In this document: piece after piece, positions 14,554-21,774 of the stretch | Position numbering within the stretch: the first letter of the stretch is position 1 | Layout of the letters: the number at the start of each line of letters is the position of its first letter | NCBI RefSeq assembly: GCF_001865065.1 | Contig: NZ_MJGN01000008.1 | Span: 68,313 to 109,644 of the forward strand | From: Curtobacterium sp. MCBA15_008 | Lineage (GTDB): Bacteria > Actinomycetota > Actinomycetes > Actinomycetales > Microbacteriaceae | Direction: 5' to 3' | Length of the DNA stretch: 41,332 bases | Translations under genes and position numbers: made by a program | The notes under the pieces: generated by a model | Told to the model about the DNA's origin: nothing | The model's input: only the letters and a program-made list of their open reading frames with translations | The model's database searches: none

Positions 14554-15564
14554 TCAGCGCTCGGCGACGGAGGACTGCCGTACGACGAGCTCGGGTGTGA
14601 ACTCGACGTGGAGGGTCTCGACGGCGTGCCCCTCCTCGACCTGCGCGAGCAGCAACTCGATCGCCCGCCGGCCGAGGTCCTGCGCCGGCTGCCTCACCGA
14701 GGTGAGGGGGACGACCGCGGCCTCGGCGAACGCGATGTCGTCGTAGCCGACGATCGCGATCTCGTCCGGCACCCGGATCGACCCGCGCATGATGAAGGCC
14801 TGCTCGAGCCCGACGGCGAGCAGGTCGTTCGCCGCGAACACCGCGTCCGGCCGTTCCGATGCCGGGCGGGCCTGGATCTCCTCGCCGATGCGGCGACCCT
14901 CGAGGACGGAGAGTGATCCGGTCGCGAGGACCTCGAGCGACACCCCGGCCTCGGCAGCGGCGGCGACCGCTCCGGCATGCCGGTCGGCCACCTGTCGGAT
15001 GCCGAACGGGCCACCGACGAACGCGATCCGGCGTCGGCCGATCGCCGTGAGGTGCGACACCGCGATGTGCCCACCCGCGACGTCGTCGACCGAGACCGAG
15101 GCGAAGTGTTCGTCATCGGCGCGGCGGTCGACGAGCACCACGGCGGTGCCCTGGTCGCGGAGGCGGGCGAGGCGGGAGAGGTCGTCGCCGGCGGGGGAGA
15201 TGAGGAGCCCGGCGACCCGGCGCTCCTCGAAGAGGTCGACGTAGGTGTGCTCGCGGTCGACCGACTCGTCGGAGTTGCCGACGAGGACGGCGAGGCCCTT
15301 CTGCATCGCGGCGTCCTCGGCGCCGCGTGCGACGTCGGTGAAGAACGGGTTGCCGCCGTCGAGCACGATGAGGCCCACGGTGGAGCTGCGGCCGGCCCGG
15401 AGCTGACGAGCGGAGTCGTTGCGGACGAAGCCGAGCTGGGCGATCGCGGACTGCACGCGTTCGACGGTGCCGGGGGCGACCTTGTCGGGGCGGTTGAGCA
15501 CGTTCGAGACGGTGCCGAGGGACACGCCGGCGAGCGCTGCGACGTCCCGAACGCTCACTGCCAT
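14554..15564 (-). CDS. LacI-family transcriptional regulator 2
   Basis: 336 residues: HTH at 4-25 (SVRDVAALAGVSLGTVSNVLN), hinge helix about 50-57, ligand-binding domain from VGLIVLDGGNPFF to IVGYDDIAFAEAAVVPLTSVRQP. The GGNPFFTDVARGAED segment and VGYDDI are standard for sugar-responsive members. The start ATG at 15562-15564 puts the HTH at its normal place; AGGA lies 9 bases upstream. It diverges from the MFS-rhaM operon. Its recognition helix is almost identical to that of the neighbouring LacI regulator, so it may bind the same operators with a different inducer. A rhamnose repressor role is likely from position but not proven. Confidence 0.88.
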   Translation of the reverse strand: MAVSVRDVAALAGVSLGTVSNVLNRPDKVAPGTVERVQSAIAQLGFVRNDSARQLRAGRSSTVGLIVLDGGNPFFTDVARGAEDAAMQKGLAVLVGNSDESVDREHTYVDLFEERRVAGLLISPAGDDLSRLARLRDQGTAVVLVDRRADDEHFASVSVDDVAGGHIAVSHLTAIGRRRIAFVGGPFGIRQVADRHAGAVAAAAEAGVSLEVLATGSLSVLEGRRIGEEIQARPASERPDAVFAANDLLAVGLEQAFIMRGSIRVPDEIAIVGYDDIAFAEAAVVPLTSVRQPAQDLGRRAIELLLAQVEEGHAVETLHVEFTPELVVRQSSVAER

Positions 15565-15793
15565 GGGGTCATCCTGGCATCCCGCTGCCCGATCGGGGCG
15601 TCGTGCGGGTGGTGTCGGGGCCGGATCGTGGTGCTTCCTTCCCATGACGCGTGCGATGGAAGGCGGAATCGCGCGTGGGATGCAGGAACTTCCGACCTCC
15701 TATGCGCGATTCGTCCTCCTTCGCGCGGAACGACCTCCTATGCGCGGAACGACCCCGACCCCGCACCCCGCCAACGGGCGCGCCCCGCGGGAC
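15565..15793. other. Divergent spacer with nested repeats upstream of the MFS gene
   Basis: No gene supported. From about 15652 to 15727 the DNA can fold into a long imperfect hairpin (GAATCGCGC at 15666-15674 against GCGCGATTC at 15704-15712, with further pairing outward). Direct repeats follow: CGACCTCCTATGCGCG at 15693-15708 and 15731-15746, and GCGCGGAACGACC at 15723-15735 and 15742-15754. The MFS promoter begins right after. Confidence 0.65.
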
Positions 15794-15822
15794 TTGCCCT
15801 CGTGCCCCGCGCCGAGTAACGT
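15794..15822 (+). promoter_or_regulatory. Promoter of MFS-rhaM operon
   Basis: A -35 box TTGCCC (15794-15799) and -10 box TAACGT (15817-15822) with a 17-base spacer. The start is expected near 15829, a few bases before the operator. Confidence 0.65.
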
Positions 15823-15835
15823 CCTCGCAGCACCG

Positions 15836-15849
15836 TTGAAACGATTCAC
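15836..15849. promoter_or_regulatory. LacI-type operator of MFS-rhaM operon
   Basis: TTGAAACGATTCAC; the 12-base core is identical to the rhaI operator. It lies just downstream of the predicted start, a repressor-type position. Confidence 0.8.
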
Positions 15850-15874
15850 CGACGAACGCACGAACGGAGGACCA

Positions 15875-17236
15875 ATGGCGGTCCGCATCGGAGCCCGCAA
15901 CACCACGGGCTGGAAGGCGACGATCTCGGTCGCCATGTCGAACTACATCGAGTCCGGGTCGATCATCGCGATCGCCACGAGCCTCAGCCTCTGGCAGGCG
16001 CAGTTCCACATCGGGGACCTGCAGGTCGGGCTCCTGGCGAGCCTGTCCGCGAACGCGTTCGGCGCTGCCGCCGGCGCGATCGTCGGCGGCCCGCTCTGCG
16101 ACCGCTACGGCCGGAAGTTCATCTACACGTACGACCTGCTGCTCTACATGCTCGGCATCCTGCTCGCGGTGTTCGCCGGCAGCTACGGCATGCTCCTCGT
16201 CGGGTTCATCCTGACCGGCATCGCGGTCGGAGCCGGGGTGCCGGCGAGCTGGACGTACATCGCCGAGCAGGCACCGGCCGACAAGCGGGCCGCCCACGTC
16301 GGCACCGCGCAGCTCGCCTGGTCGATCGGCCCGATGGTGGGCTTCGCGCTCGCCATCGCCGCCGCACCCCTCGGACTCCTCGGCAGCCGCCTGATCTTCG
16401 CGCACCTGTTCGTCGTCGCCGCGATCGTGTGGTGGCTCCGACGCGGCCTGCCCGAGTCCACGATCTGGAAGGACGAGCGCGCGGACACCGGCAGCGCGAA
16501 CTTCTTCCACGGCTTCTCCCAGCTCTTCAGCCGCCGCAAGAACCTCACCGCGATGCTGTTCCTGTTCGGCGTCTACGCGCTCTGGAACACCGTCGCCGGA
16601 CAGGCCGGCATCTTCCAACCGCGCGTGTACTCCGCGACCGGCGTCACGAGCGTCCCCGAGCAGTACGGACTGCAGATCCTGGTCTGGGGCTGCACCGTCG
16701 CCGCGACGTACTTCGGCTTCATGCGCTTCGCCGACCGGATGAGCCGCCGGGTCCTCTTCGCGATCGGTGCCGTGCTCGCGATCATCGCCTGGGCAGTGCT
16801 CATCTACGCACCGGCGAATCTCGGCACCCTGCTGTTCTTCGCGATCGCGTGGGGCATCTCGTCCGGCATCGGCGCGCAGGCGTTCTACGGCCTCTGGACG
16901 TCCGAGCTGTTCGCCACGCGGTACCGCGCCAGCGCGCAGGGCGTGCTGTTCCTCGCGGCGCGGGTGATGGTCGGCCTGCTGAGCATCTGGTTCCCGTTGC
17001 TGCTGTCGGACATCGGCCTGCGCGGGCTCGGCGGCCTCATCATCGGCCTGCTCGCGCTGTCGTTCCTGGTCGGCACGATCTGGGCCCCGAACACGCGTGG
17101 CAAGACGCTCGAGGAGATCGAGGCCGAGCGGTACGGCACCGTCACCAGCATGACCGGCACGGTCCGCACCCCGGAGGAGCACGCCGCGCGCCAACAGGCG
17201 CTGCGGGGTGCGCGAGACGCGCGGACGCCTCGGTGA
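15875..17236 (+). CDS. MFS transporter, probable L-rhamnose uptake
   Basis: 453-residue sugar porter-like major facilitator with 12 hydrophobic spans. The loop 2-3 motif GGPLCDRYGRK and a second-half counterpart ADRMSRR are present, and the C-terminal tail ends after PNTRGKTLEEIE, the sugar-porter family signature. In the cell it would sit in the membrane and import a monosaccharide with protons. The start has GGAGG five bases upstream. It is co-transcribed with rhaM and carries the same operator as the rhaI operon, so L-rhamnose is the likely substrate. It differs from RhaT of E. coli (DMT superfamily). Other substrates are not excluded. Confidence 0.85.
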   Translation: MAVRIGARNTTGWKATISVAMSNYIESGSIIAIATSLSLWQAQFHIGDLQVGLLASLSANAFGAAAGAIVGGPLCDRYGRKFIYTYDLLLYMLGILLAVFAGSYGMLLVGFILTGIAVGAGVPASWTYIAEQAPADKRAAHVGTAQLAWSIGPMVGFALAIAAAPLGLLGSRLIFAHLFVVAAIVWWLRRGLPESTIWKDERADTGSANFFHGFSQLFSRRKNLTAMLFLFGVYALWNTVAGQAGIFQPRVYSATGVTSVPEQYGLQILVWGCTVAATYFGFMRFADRMSRRVLFAIGAVLAIIAWAVLIYAPANLGTLLFFAIAWGISSGIGAQAFYGLWTSELFATRYRASAQGVLFLAARVMVGLLSIWFPLLLSDIGLRGLGGLIIGLLALSFLVGTIWAPNTRGKTLEEIEAERYGTVTSMTGTVRTPEEHAARQQALRGARDARTPR

Positions 17237-17253
17237 GCGGGGCGGACCAGGGT

Positions 17254-17290
17254 GATCCGCGCCTCCAGAGCGGGCCTGGAGGAACGGATC
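17254..17290 (+). promoter_or_regulatory. Hairpin covering the rhaM ribosome binding site
   Basis: 15-base arms (17254-17268 and 17276-17290) pair at 13 positions around the loop AGCGGGC. The 3' arm contains the CTGGAGG that is the only ribosome site for rhaM (GTG at 17293). It belongs to the CTCCAG-AGCGGGY-CTGGAG hairpin type also found at 36529-36564. The pairing is seen; control of rhaM translation is inferred. Confidence 0.6.
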
Positions 17291-17292
17291 AC

Positions 17293-17631
17293 GTGACCCG
17301 CGTCTGCTTCCGTCTGCAGGTGGCGGCGGAGCACATGGACGCCTACCGGGAGCGCCACGCTGCGGTCTGGCCGGCCATGCTGCGGGCCATCGCGACGGCG
17401 GGGCGGCGGAACTACTCGCTGTTCCTCGACGACGACGGCCTGCTCATCGGGTACTACGAGACGGACTCGGTGGCGGACGCCGATGCGTCGCTCGCCGCGT
17501 CCGAGGTCGCGGGTGCGTGGGAGTCCCACATGCAGGACCTGTTCGACGGCGCGACGGGCCGGGCCGACCAGACGGCGCGGGTGCTGCCCGAGGTCTTCAA
17601 CCTGGAGGACCAGCTGGCCGCCGCCGAGTGA
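17293..17631 (+). CDS. rhaM: L-rhamnose mutarotase
   Basis: 112-residue member of the RhaM family (E. coli 104 residues), which interconverts alpha and beta L-rhamnose so that the isomerase gets its preferred anomer. Conserved residues stand where they do in E. coli: Tyr18 and the catalytic His22 in YRERHAAVWP, then RNYSLFLDDDGLLIGYYE, the aromatic Trp in AGAWESHMQDLF, and the LPEVFNLED tail. The start is GTG, with the GGAGG 10 bases upstream inside a hairpin. Second gene of the MFS-rhaM operon, 56 bp after the transporter stop. Confidence 0.93.
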   Translation: MTRVCFRLQVAAEHMDAYRERHAAVWPAMLRAIATAGRRNYSLFLDDDGLLIGYYETDSVADADASLAASEVAGAWESHMQDLFDGATGRADQTARVLPEVFNLEDQLAAAE

Positions 17632-17645
17632 CGGGCGACCGCTGC

Positions 17646-17706
17646 GTCGAGGGAGCAGAAGTCGTCGGGTCCGGTCGCTTGGCTCGACGATTCCTGCTCC
17701 CTCGAC
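17646..17706. terminator. Terminator-like inverted repeat after rhaM
   Basis: 22-base arms (17646-17667, 17685-17706) differ at two positions and enclose a 17-base loop. It starts 15 bp after the rhaM stop, the right place for the operon's terminator. No T-run. Confidence 0.7.
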
Positions 17707-17781
17707 CACGCCGGCGACGGGCAGCGCCGGCGCCGCGCAGCGCCCGACGCGACGGCACCAGGCAACGCCAACCCGCGCGGC

Positions 17782-17793
17782 TAGCGTGGCCGC
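17782..17793 (+). promoter_or_regulatory. Leaderless -10 box of phosphoesterase gene
   Basis: TAGCGT followed by GGCCGC and ATG: six bases between box and start codon, no ribosome site. The same TAGnGTGGCnGCATG arrangement occurs at 33918 and 38610. Confidence 0.6.
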
Positions 17794-18708
17794 ATGCAGC
17801 CGCCCGCACCGGGGACCCTCCGCGTCCTCCACCTCTCCGACACCCACCTGACCGGCGACGGCGCCCTCCACCAGGGCTCCGTCGACACCACGGCAGCCCT
17901 CGAGAGCGTCCTCGCCCGGGTCGACGACATGCCCGGCGTGGGGCTGGTCGTCGTGTCCGGCGACGTCTCCGAGGACGGCTCCGCGGAGTCCTACGCCGCG
18001 GTCCTCGAACGGGTCGGCGGCTGGGCGGAGCGGCACGGCGCCGCGCTCGTCACCGTGCCGGGCAACCACGACCTCCGCGAGGGGTTCCGTCAGGTGCTGG
18101 CGAACGGCCACGTCCTCGGCGAGGGCGGGACGCGACTCATGCACACGATGGAGTACCTCCCGCCGACGGTCCCGGTGTCGGGGCAGTCGCTCGTCGCCGG
18201 TCGTCGGATCGTCACGGTCGACACGAGCGTCCCCGGGGCCGGGTACGGCGAGATCGACGAGACCTCGCTCGAGCGCCTGCGGACGGCGCTCGCCGGGGAG
18301 CCCGCGCCGCACGGCACCGTCGTCGTCCTGCACCACCCGCCGCTGCCGGCACCGACCGCCCTGCACGAGGCGCTGCAGCTCCGGAACCCGGGCGCGCTCG
18401 CCGACGCGATCCGCGACTCCGACGTCCGCGTGGTCCTCGCCGGCCACTACCACCACCACTTCGCCGGGGCCCTCGCCGGTGTGCCGGTCCTCGTCGCCCC
18501 GGGGGTCGCGAACGACACCGACGTCGCGGGACCCTGGTCCGAGGAAGCCGCGTTCGTCGACTCGGGTGCGCTCGTCGTCGACCTCGCCGAGGACGGCTCC
18601 GTCTGGTCGACCCCGGTCCGCGTACCCCGGACGGACGCCGACCGGCTCGCGTTCCGCTTCGATGCCGAGACGGTGACCCGCATCATCGAGGCGTCGACCG
18701 GCCACTGA
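17794..18708 (+). CDS. Calcineurin-like metallophosphoesterase (CpdA-like)
   Basis: 304-residue dinuclear-metal phosphoesterase. All five family motifs are present: SDTH (Asp16, His18), GDVSEDG (Asp57), GNHD (Asn91, His92), HHPP (His180-His181) and GHYHHH (His218, His220). This layout is that of the class III cyclic-nucleotide phosphodiesterases (CpdA/Icc), which cleave cAMP-type or other phosphodiesters. The real substrate cannot be read from sequence. The gene has a leaderless-type promoter and stands alone between the rhaM terminator and an MDR gene on the same strand. No signal peptide, so cytoplasmic. Confidence 0.85.
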   Translation: MQPPAPGTLRVLHLSDTHLTGDGALHQGSVDTTAALESVLARVDDMPGVGLVVVSGDVSEDGSAESYAAVLERVGGWAERHGAALVTVPGNHDLREGFRQVLANGHVLGEGGTRLMHTMEYLPPTVPVSGQSLVAGRRIVTVDTSVPGAGYGEIDETSLERLRTALAGEPAPHGTVVVLHHPPLPAPTALHEALQLRNPGALADAIRDSDVRVVLAGHYHHHFAGALAGVPVLVAPGVANDTDVAGPWSEEAAFVDSGALVVDLAEDGSVWSTPVRVPRTDADRLAFRFDAETVTRIIEASTGH

Positions 18709-18787
18709 CCCGGGTACCCCGCGCGTTCGGGTTGCATCCGGAAACTCCGAGTAGGCCGGTGGCACCTCTCCAGCGAAGGAGCACCCC

Positions 18788-19849
18788 ATGCGGATCGGCA
18801 GTGCAGTCCAGTACGACCGGTACGGCGACTTCGACGTCGTCGAGCTCGTCCCCCAGGAACGTCCGGAGCCCGGGCCCGGCGACGTCGTCGTCGAGATCAT
18901 CGCGGCCGGCCTGAACCACGTGGAGCGCTTCCTCCGCGAGGGACGGCTGCAGGACCACATCGAACTCGCGTTCCCGGCGCACCAGGGCGTCGACTTCACC
19001 GGCATCGTCCGGGCGAAGGGCAAGGAGGTCAAGGGGATCCGCGTCGGCGACGAGGTGCTGGGCCACGCTCCAGACGGCGGGGCGCACGCCACCTGGATCC
19101 GGGTGCCGCGCGAGGCCGTCATCCCGAAGCCGACGCACGTCGGGTGGGAGGTCGCCGGCGGCCTCTACCTGGCGGGGTGCACCGCGGTGACGATCGTCCG
19201 CGACCTCAAGCTCGGACCCGACGACACCGTCGTCATCAGCGCCGCCGCGGGCGGTGTCGGGCACATCGAGTGCCAGCTCGCCCACGATGCCGGCGCGACC
19301 GTGATCGCCCTCGGCAGCGCGCGGAACCACGACTACCTCCGGCAGATCGGCACGCTGCCCGTCGTCTACGGCGACGGCGAGGAGGCCCGCATCCGCGAGA
19401 TCGCCGACGGTCGGCCGATCACCGCGTTCATCGACAACCACGGGGACGCGCCCTCGAAGGCCCTCGCGGCGGCGCTCGGCATCGACGAGAAGCGGTACGT
19501 GTCGTCCGAGGAACGCCGCGACGTGGAGATCCGGTACCTGCGTGCCCCGGCCGGCGACCAGGAGGCGATGGAGAACCTGACCATGCTCACCAAGGCCGTG
19601 GAGGACCGCCGGGTCCAGATCCTCATCTCCGGTTACTACCCGTTCGAGTACATCGTCGACGCGTACGAGGACCTGGCCGAGATGCACTCGCGCGGCAAGG
19701 TCGTCGTCGGCATGCAGCCCGTCGAGACCGGGGCGCGGCTGGACTGGTACCGGTCCGAGAAGGCCCGGGACCTGCGCGACCGGTACGCCGACGAACGGGG
19801 CAGTGACACCGAGACGATGGCGGGCGGATCGGCGAGCCCCGCGAGCTGA
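18788..19849 (+). CDS. MDR-family quinone oxidoreductase-like NAD(P)H dehydrogenase
   Basis: 353-residue medium-chain dehydrogenase/reductase of the zinc-independent quinone-reductase type. The N-terminal GroES-like fold starts MRIGSAVQYDRYGD; GLNHVERFLREG and HQGVDFTGIV take the place of zinc-ligand segments, and the usual Cys/His/Glu zinc ligands and structural four-Cys lobe are absent. The nucleotide fold has ISAAAGGVGHIECQLAHDAGA (about 151-171). The tail after residue 330 (about 20 residues, charged then Gly/Ser-rich) is an extension. GAAGGAG precedes ATG. It is monocistronic and convergent with the ABC exporter operon only 16 bp away. Substrate unknown. Confidence 0.82.
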   Translation: MRIGSAVQYDRYGDFDVVELVPQERPEPGPGDVVVEIIAAGLNHVERFLREGRLQDHIELAFPAHQGVDFTGIVRAKGKEVKGIRVGDEVLGHAPDGGAHATWIRVPREAVIPKPTHVGWEVAGGLYLAGCTAVTIVRDLKLGPDDTVVISAAAGGVGHIECQLAHDAGATVIALGSARNHDYLRQIGTLPVVYGDGEEARIREIADGRPITAFIDNHGDAPSKALAAALGIDEKRYVSSEERRDVEIRYLRAPAGDQEAMENLTMLTKAVEDRRVQILISGYYPFEYIVDAYEDLAEMHSRGKVVVGMQPVETGARLDWYRSEKARDLRDRYADERGSDTETMAGGSASPAS

Positions 19850-19865
19850 CCGTCGGGCCGGCGGC

Positions 19866-20780
19866 TCAGCTCAGGACGTCCTTCGTGGCGAACCGGCTGT
19901 ACGCCAGCGCACCGAACACCACGACGTAGCCGAGCTGCAGCAGGGCGTTCGACCCGAACGAGTCGAACGCGATCGGGTCGCGCAGCAGGTCGCCGAAGCC
20001 GAGCCACTGGTGCGAGAACAGGAACGGGTGCAACCAGTCGAGCTGCGGCAGCTGGTCGAGCACCTGCGAGGCGCCGGCGAGCACGACGGTCGCGGCCATC
20101 GCTCCGACGGGCACGCTCGTCAGGGTCGAGGCGAACAGTCCGATCGCCGACAGCCCGAGCATCGACAGCGTGACGTAGAGCGCCAGGAGCAGTGCTCGGC
20201 CGGCGTAGGACCAGCCGTCGACCTGCGTGCCGGACAGCAGGGTCACCGGACCGATCGGGAACAGCACCGCGCCGATCGCCGCACCGACGAGCACGATCAG
20301 CAGCGTCGCCGCCAGGCAGAACGCCACCGCACCCGCGTACTTCACCAGGATGAACCGGACGCGCCCGGTCGGCGCGACGAGCAGGTACCGGATGGTGCCG
20401 TGGCTCGCCTCACCCGCGACGGTGTCACCGGCGACGACGCCGACGGTGAGCGGCAGGAACAGGGGGATCGACACCGTCAGTGCGGTGAACGACACGAACA
20501 GGCCGTTGTTCGTGATGTCGCCGAGGAACGCGGGACCGCCGCTGTCGCCGCCGGTGGTCAGGCGGACCGCCACGGCGATCAGGATCGGGACGAGCGCGAG
20601 GGCGCCGAGCATCGCCCAGGTGCGGCGCCGGCGGAAGACGAGTGCCAGCTCGGAGCCGAGCAGCGCGAACGGGCGCGGTCGACGGGCGACGGGGGAGTCG
20701 GCCGGTCCGGCGGGTGCGACGGCGCTGCGGTCGGCCGCGGGTGCCGTGCCGTCCGCGACGCCGGTCTCAGGCTGCGACAT
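19866..20780 (-). CDS. ABC transporter permease (ABC-2 type)
   Basis: 304-residue integral membrane protein. After a disordered N-terminus of about 35 residues come six hydrophobic segments: LALVFRRRRTWAMLGALALVP first, a long loop, then SIPLFLPLTVGVVAGDTVAGE, with the SHGTIRYLLVAPTGR cytoplasmic stretch typical of ABC-2 permeases of the NatB/DrrB kind. It is the last gene of a three-gene operon and overlaps the ATPase gene by 14 bases. With the ATPase it should form an exporter, perhaps acting with the LolA-like secreted protein encoded first. Cargo unknown. Confidence 0.85.
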   Translation of the reverse strand: MSQPETGVADGTAPAADRSAVAPAGPADSPVARRPRPFALLGSELALVFRRRRTWAMLGALALVPILIAVAVRLTTGGDSGGPAFLGDITNNGLFVSFTALTVSIPLFLPLTVGVVAGDTVAGEASHGTIRYLLVAPTGRVRFILVKYAGAVAFCLAATLLIVLVGAAIGAVLFPIGPVTLLSGTQVDGWSYAGRALLLALYVTLSMLGLSAIGLFASTLTSVPVGAMAATVVLAGASQVLDQLPQLDWLHPFLFSHQWLGFGDLLRDPIAFDSFGSNALLQLGYVVVFGALAYSRFATKDVLS

Positions 20781-21774
20781 CGAATCCCTCTCCGGTGAGT
20801 GCGACGAACAGGTCCTCCAGCGTGCCGCCCCCGACGGTGAGCCCGCGCACCCGGACGTCCGCGCGCACGAGTTCGGCGGTGATGGTCTCGGCGAGGACCT
20901 CGTTCGGCAGGTCGGCGACGAGCACATCGGCACCGCCCTCGTGCCGCGGGGTCAGGCCGAGCCGGGTCAGGACGCTGCCGGCCTGCCCGAGGTCGGGCGT
21001 CCGGACCGTGACCGTGCGGGCCCCGGCCGACCGGAGGTCGTCCATCGCCCCCTGCGCCACGAGCTTGCCCGTCCGCATCACGGCGGCGTGCGTGCACACC
21101 TGCTCGATCTCGGCGAGCAGGTGACTCGACACGAACACGGTGGTGCCGTCGTCGGCGAGGGAGCGGATGAGGTTGCGGACCTCGCGCGTGCCCTGCGGGT
21201 CGAGGCCGTTCGTCGGCTCGTCGAGCACGAGGAGGTCCCGCGGGGCGAGCAACGCGTTGGCGAGGCCGAGCCGCTGCTTCATGCCGAGGGAGTACGCGTG
21301 CGCCTTCTTGTCGGCCGCGTGCGTCAGGCCGACGCGGTCAAGGGCGCTCGCCACGCGGTCCTTGCGGGTGCGCGGGTCGGACGTGGGGTCGGCGGCGTCG
21401 AAGCGGAGCAGGTTGGCCCGGCCGGACAGGTACGGGTAGAACGCCGGGCCCTCGACGAGCGCGCCGACCCGCGGCAGCACGGTGTGCAGGGCCTTCGGCA
21501 TCGACTCGCCGAGCACCTCGATGGTGCCGCCGGTCGCGCTCGACAGCCCGAGCAGCATCCGGATCGTGGTGGTCTTGCCGGACCCGTTCGGGCCGAGGAA
21601 GCCGAAGACGGCGCCGCGGGGGACGGCGAGGTCGATGCCGTCGACCGCGCGCTGCTTGCGGAAGACCTTCTGGAGGCCCGTGGTGCGGATCGCCAGGTCG
21701 GCCACCGGTGCCGGGGCGTTCGCGTCCACGGCGTCCGGTGCGGTCGTGCTCACCCGGTGGTCGTCCGCGCTCAC
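20767..21774 (-). CDS. ABC transporter ATP-binding protein (exporter type)
   Basis: 335-residue ATPase. Walker A GPNGSGKT (61-68), signature YSLGMKQRLG (161-170, with the usual SGG replaced by SLG as in the CcmA/DrrA group), Walker B LLVLDEP (181-187) and the H-loop SSHLL are all present. The DrrA-like C-terminal part after residue 225 has its own small domain. The GTG start at 21772-21774 overlaps the upstream stop by four bases; a second GTG eight codons in is possible. It powers the neighbouring ABC-2 permease. Confidence 0.9.
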   Translation of the reverse strand: MSADDHRVSTTAPDAVDANAPAPVADLAIRTTGLQKVFRKQRAVDGIDLAVPRGAVFGFLGPNGSGKTTTIRMLLGLSSATGGTIEVLGESMPKALHTVLPRVGALVEGPAFYPYLSGRANLLRFDAADPTSDPRTRKDRVASALDRVGLTHAADKKAHAYSLGMKQRLGLANALLAPRDLLVLDEPTNGLDPQGTREVRNLIRSLADDGTTVFVSSHLLAEIEQVCTHAAVMRTGKLVAQGAMDDLRSAGARTVTVRTPDLGQAGSVLTRLGLTPRHEGGADVLVADLPNEVLAETITAELVRADVRVRGLTVGGGTLEDLFVALTGEGFDVAA

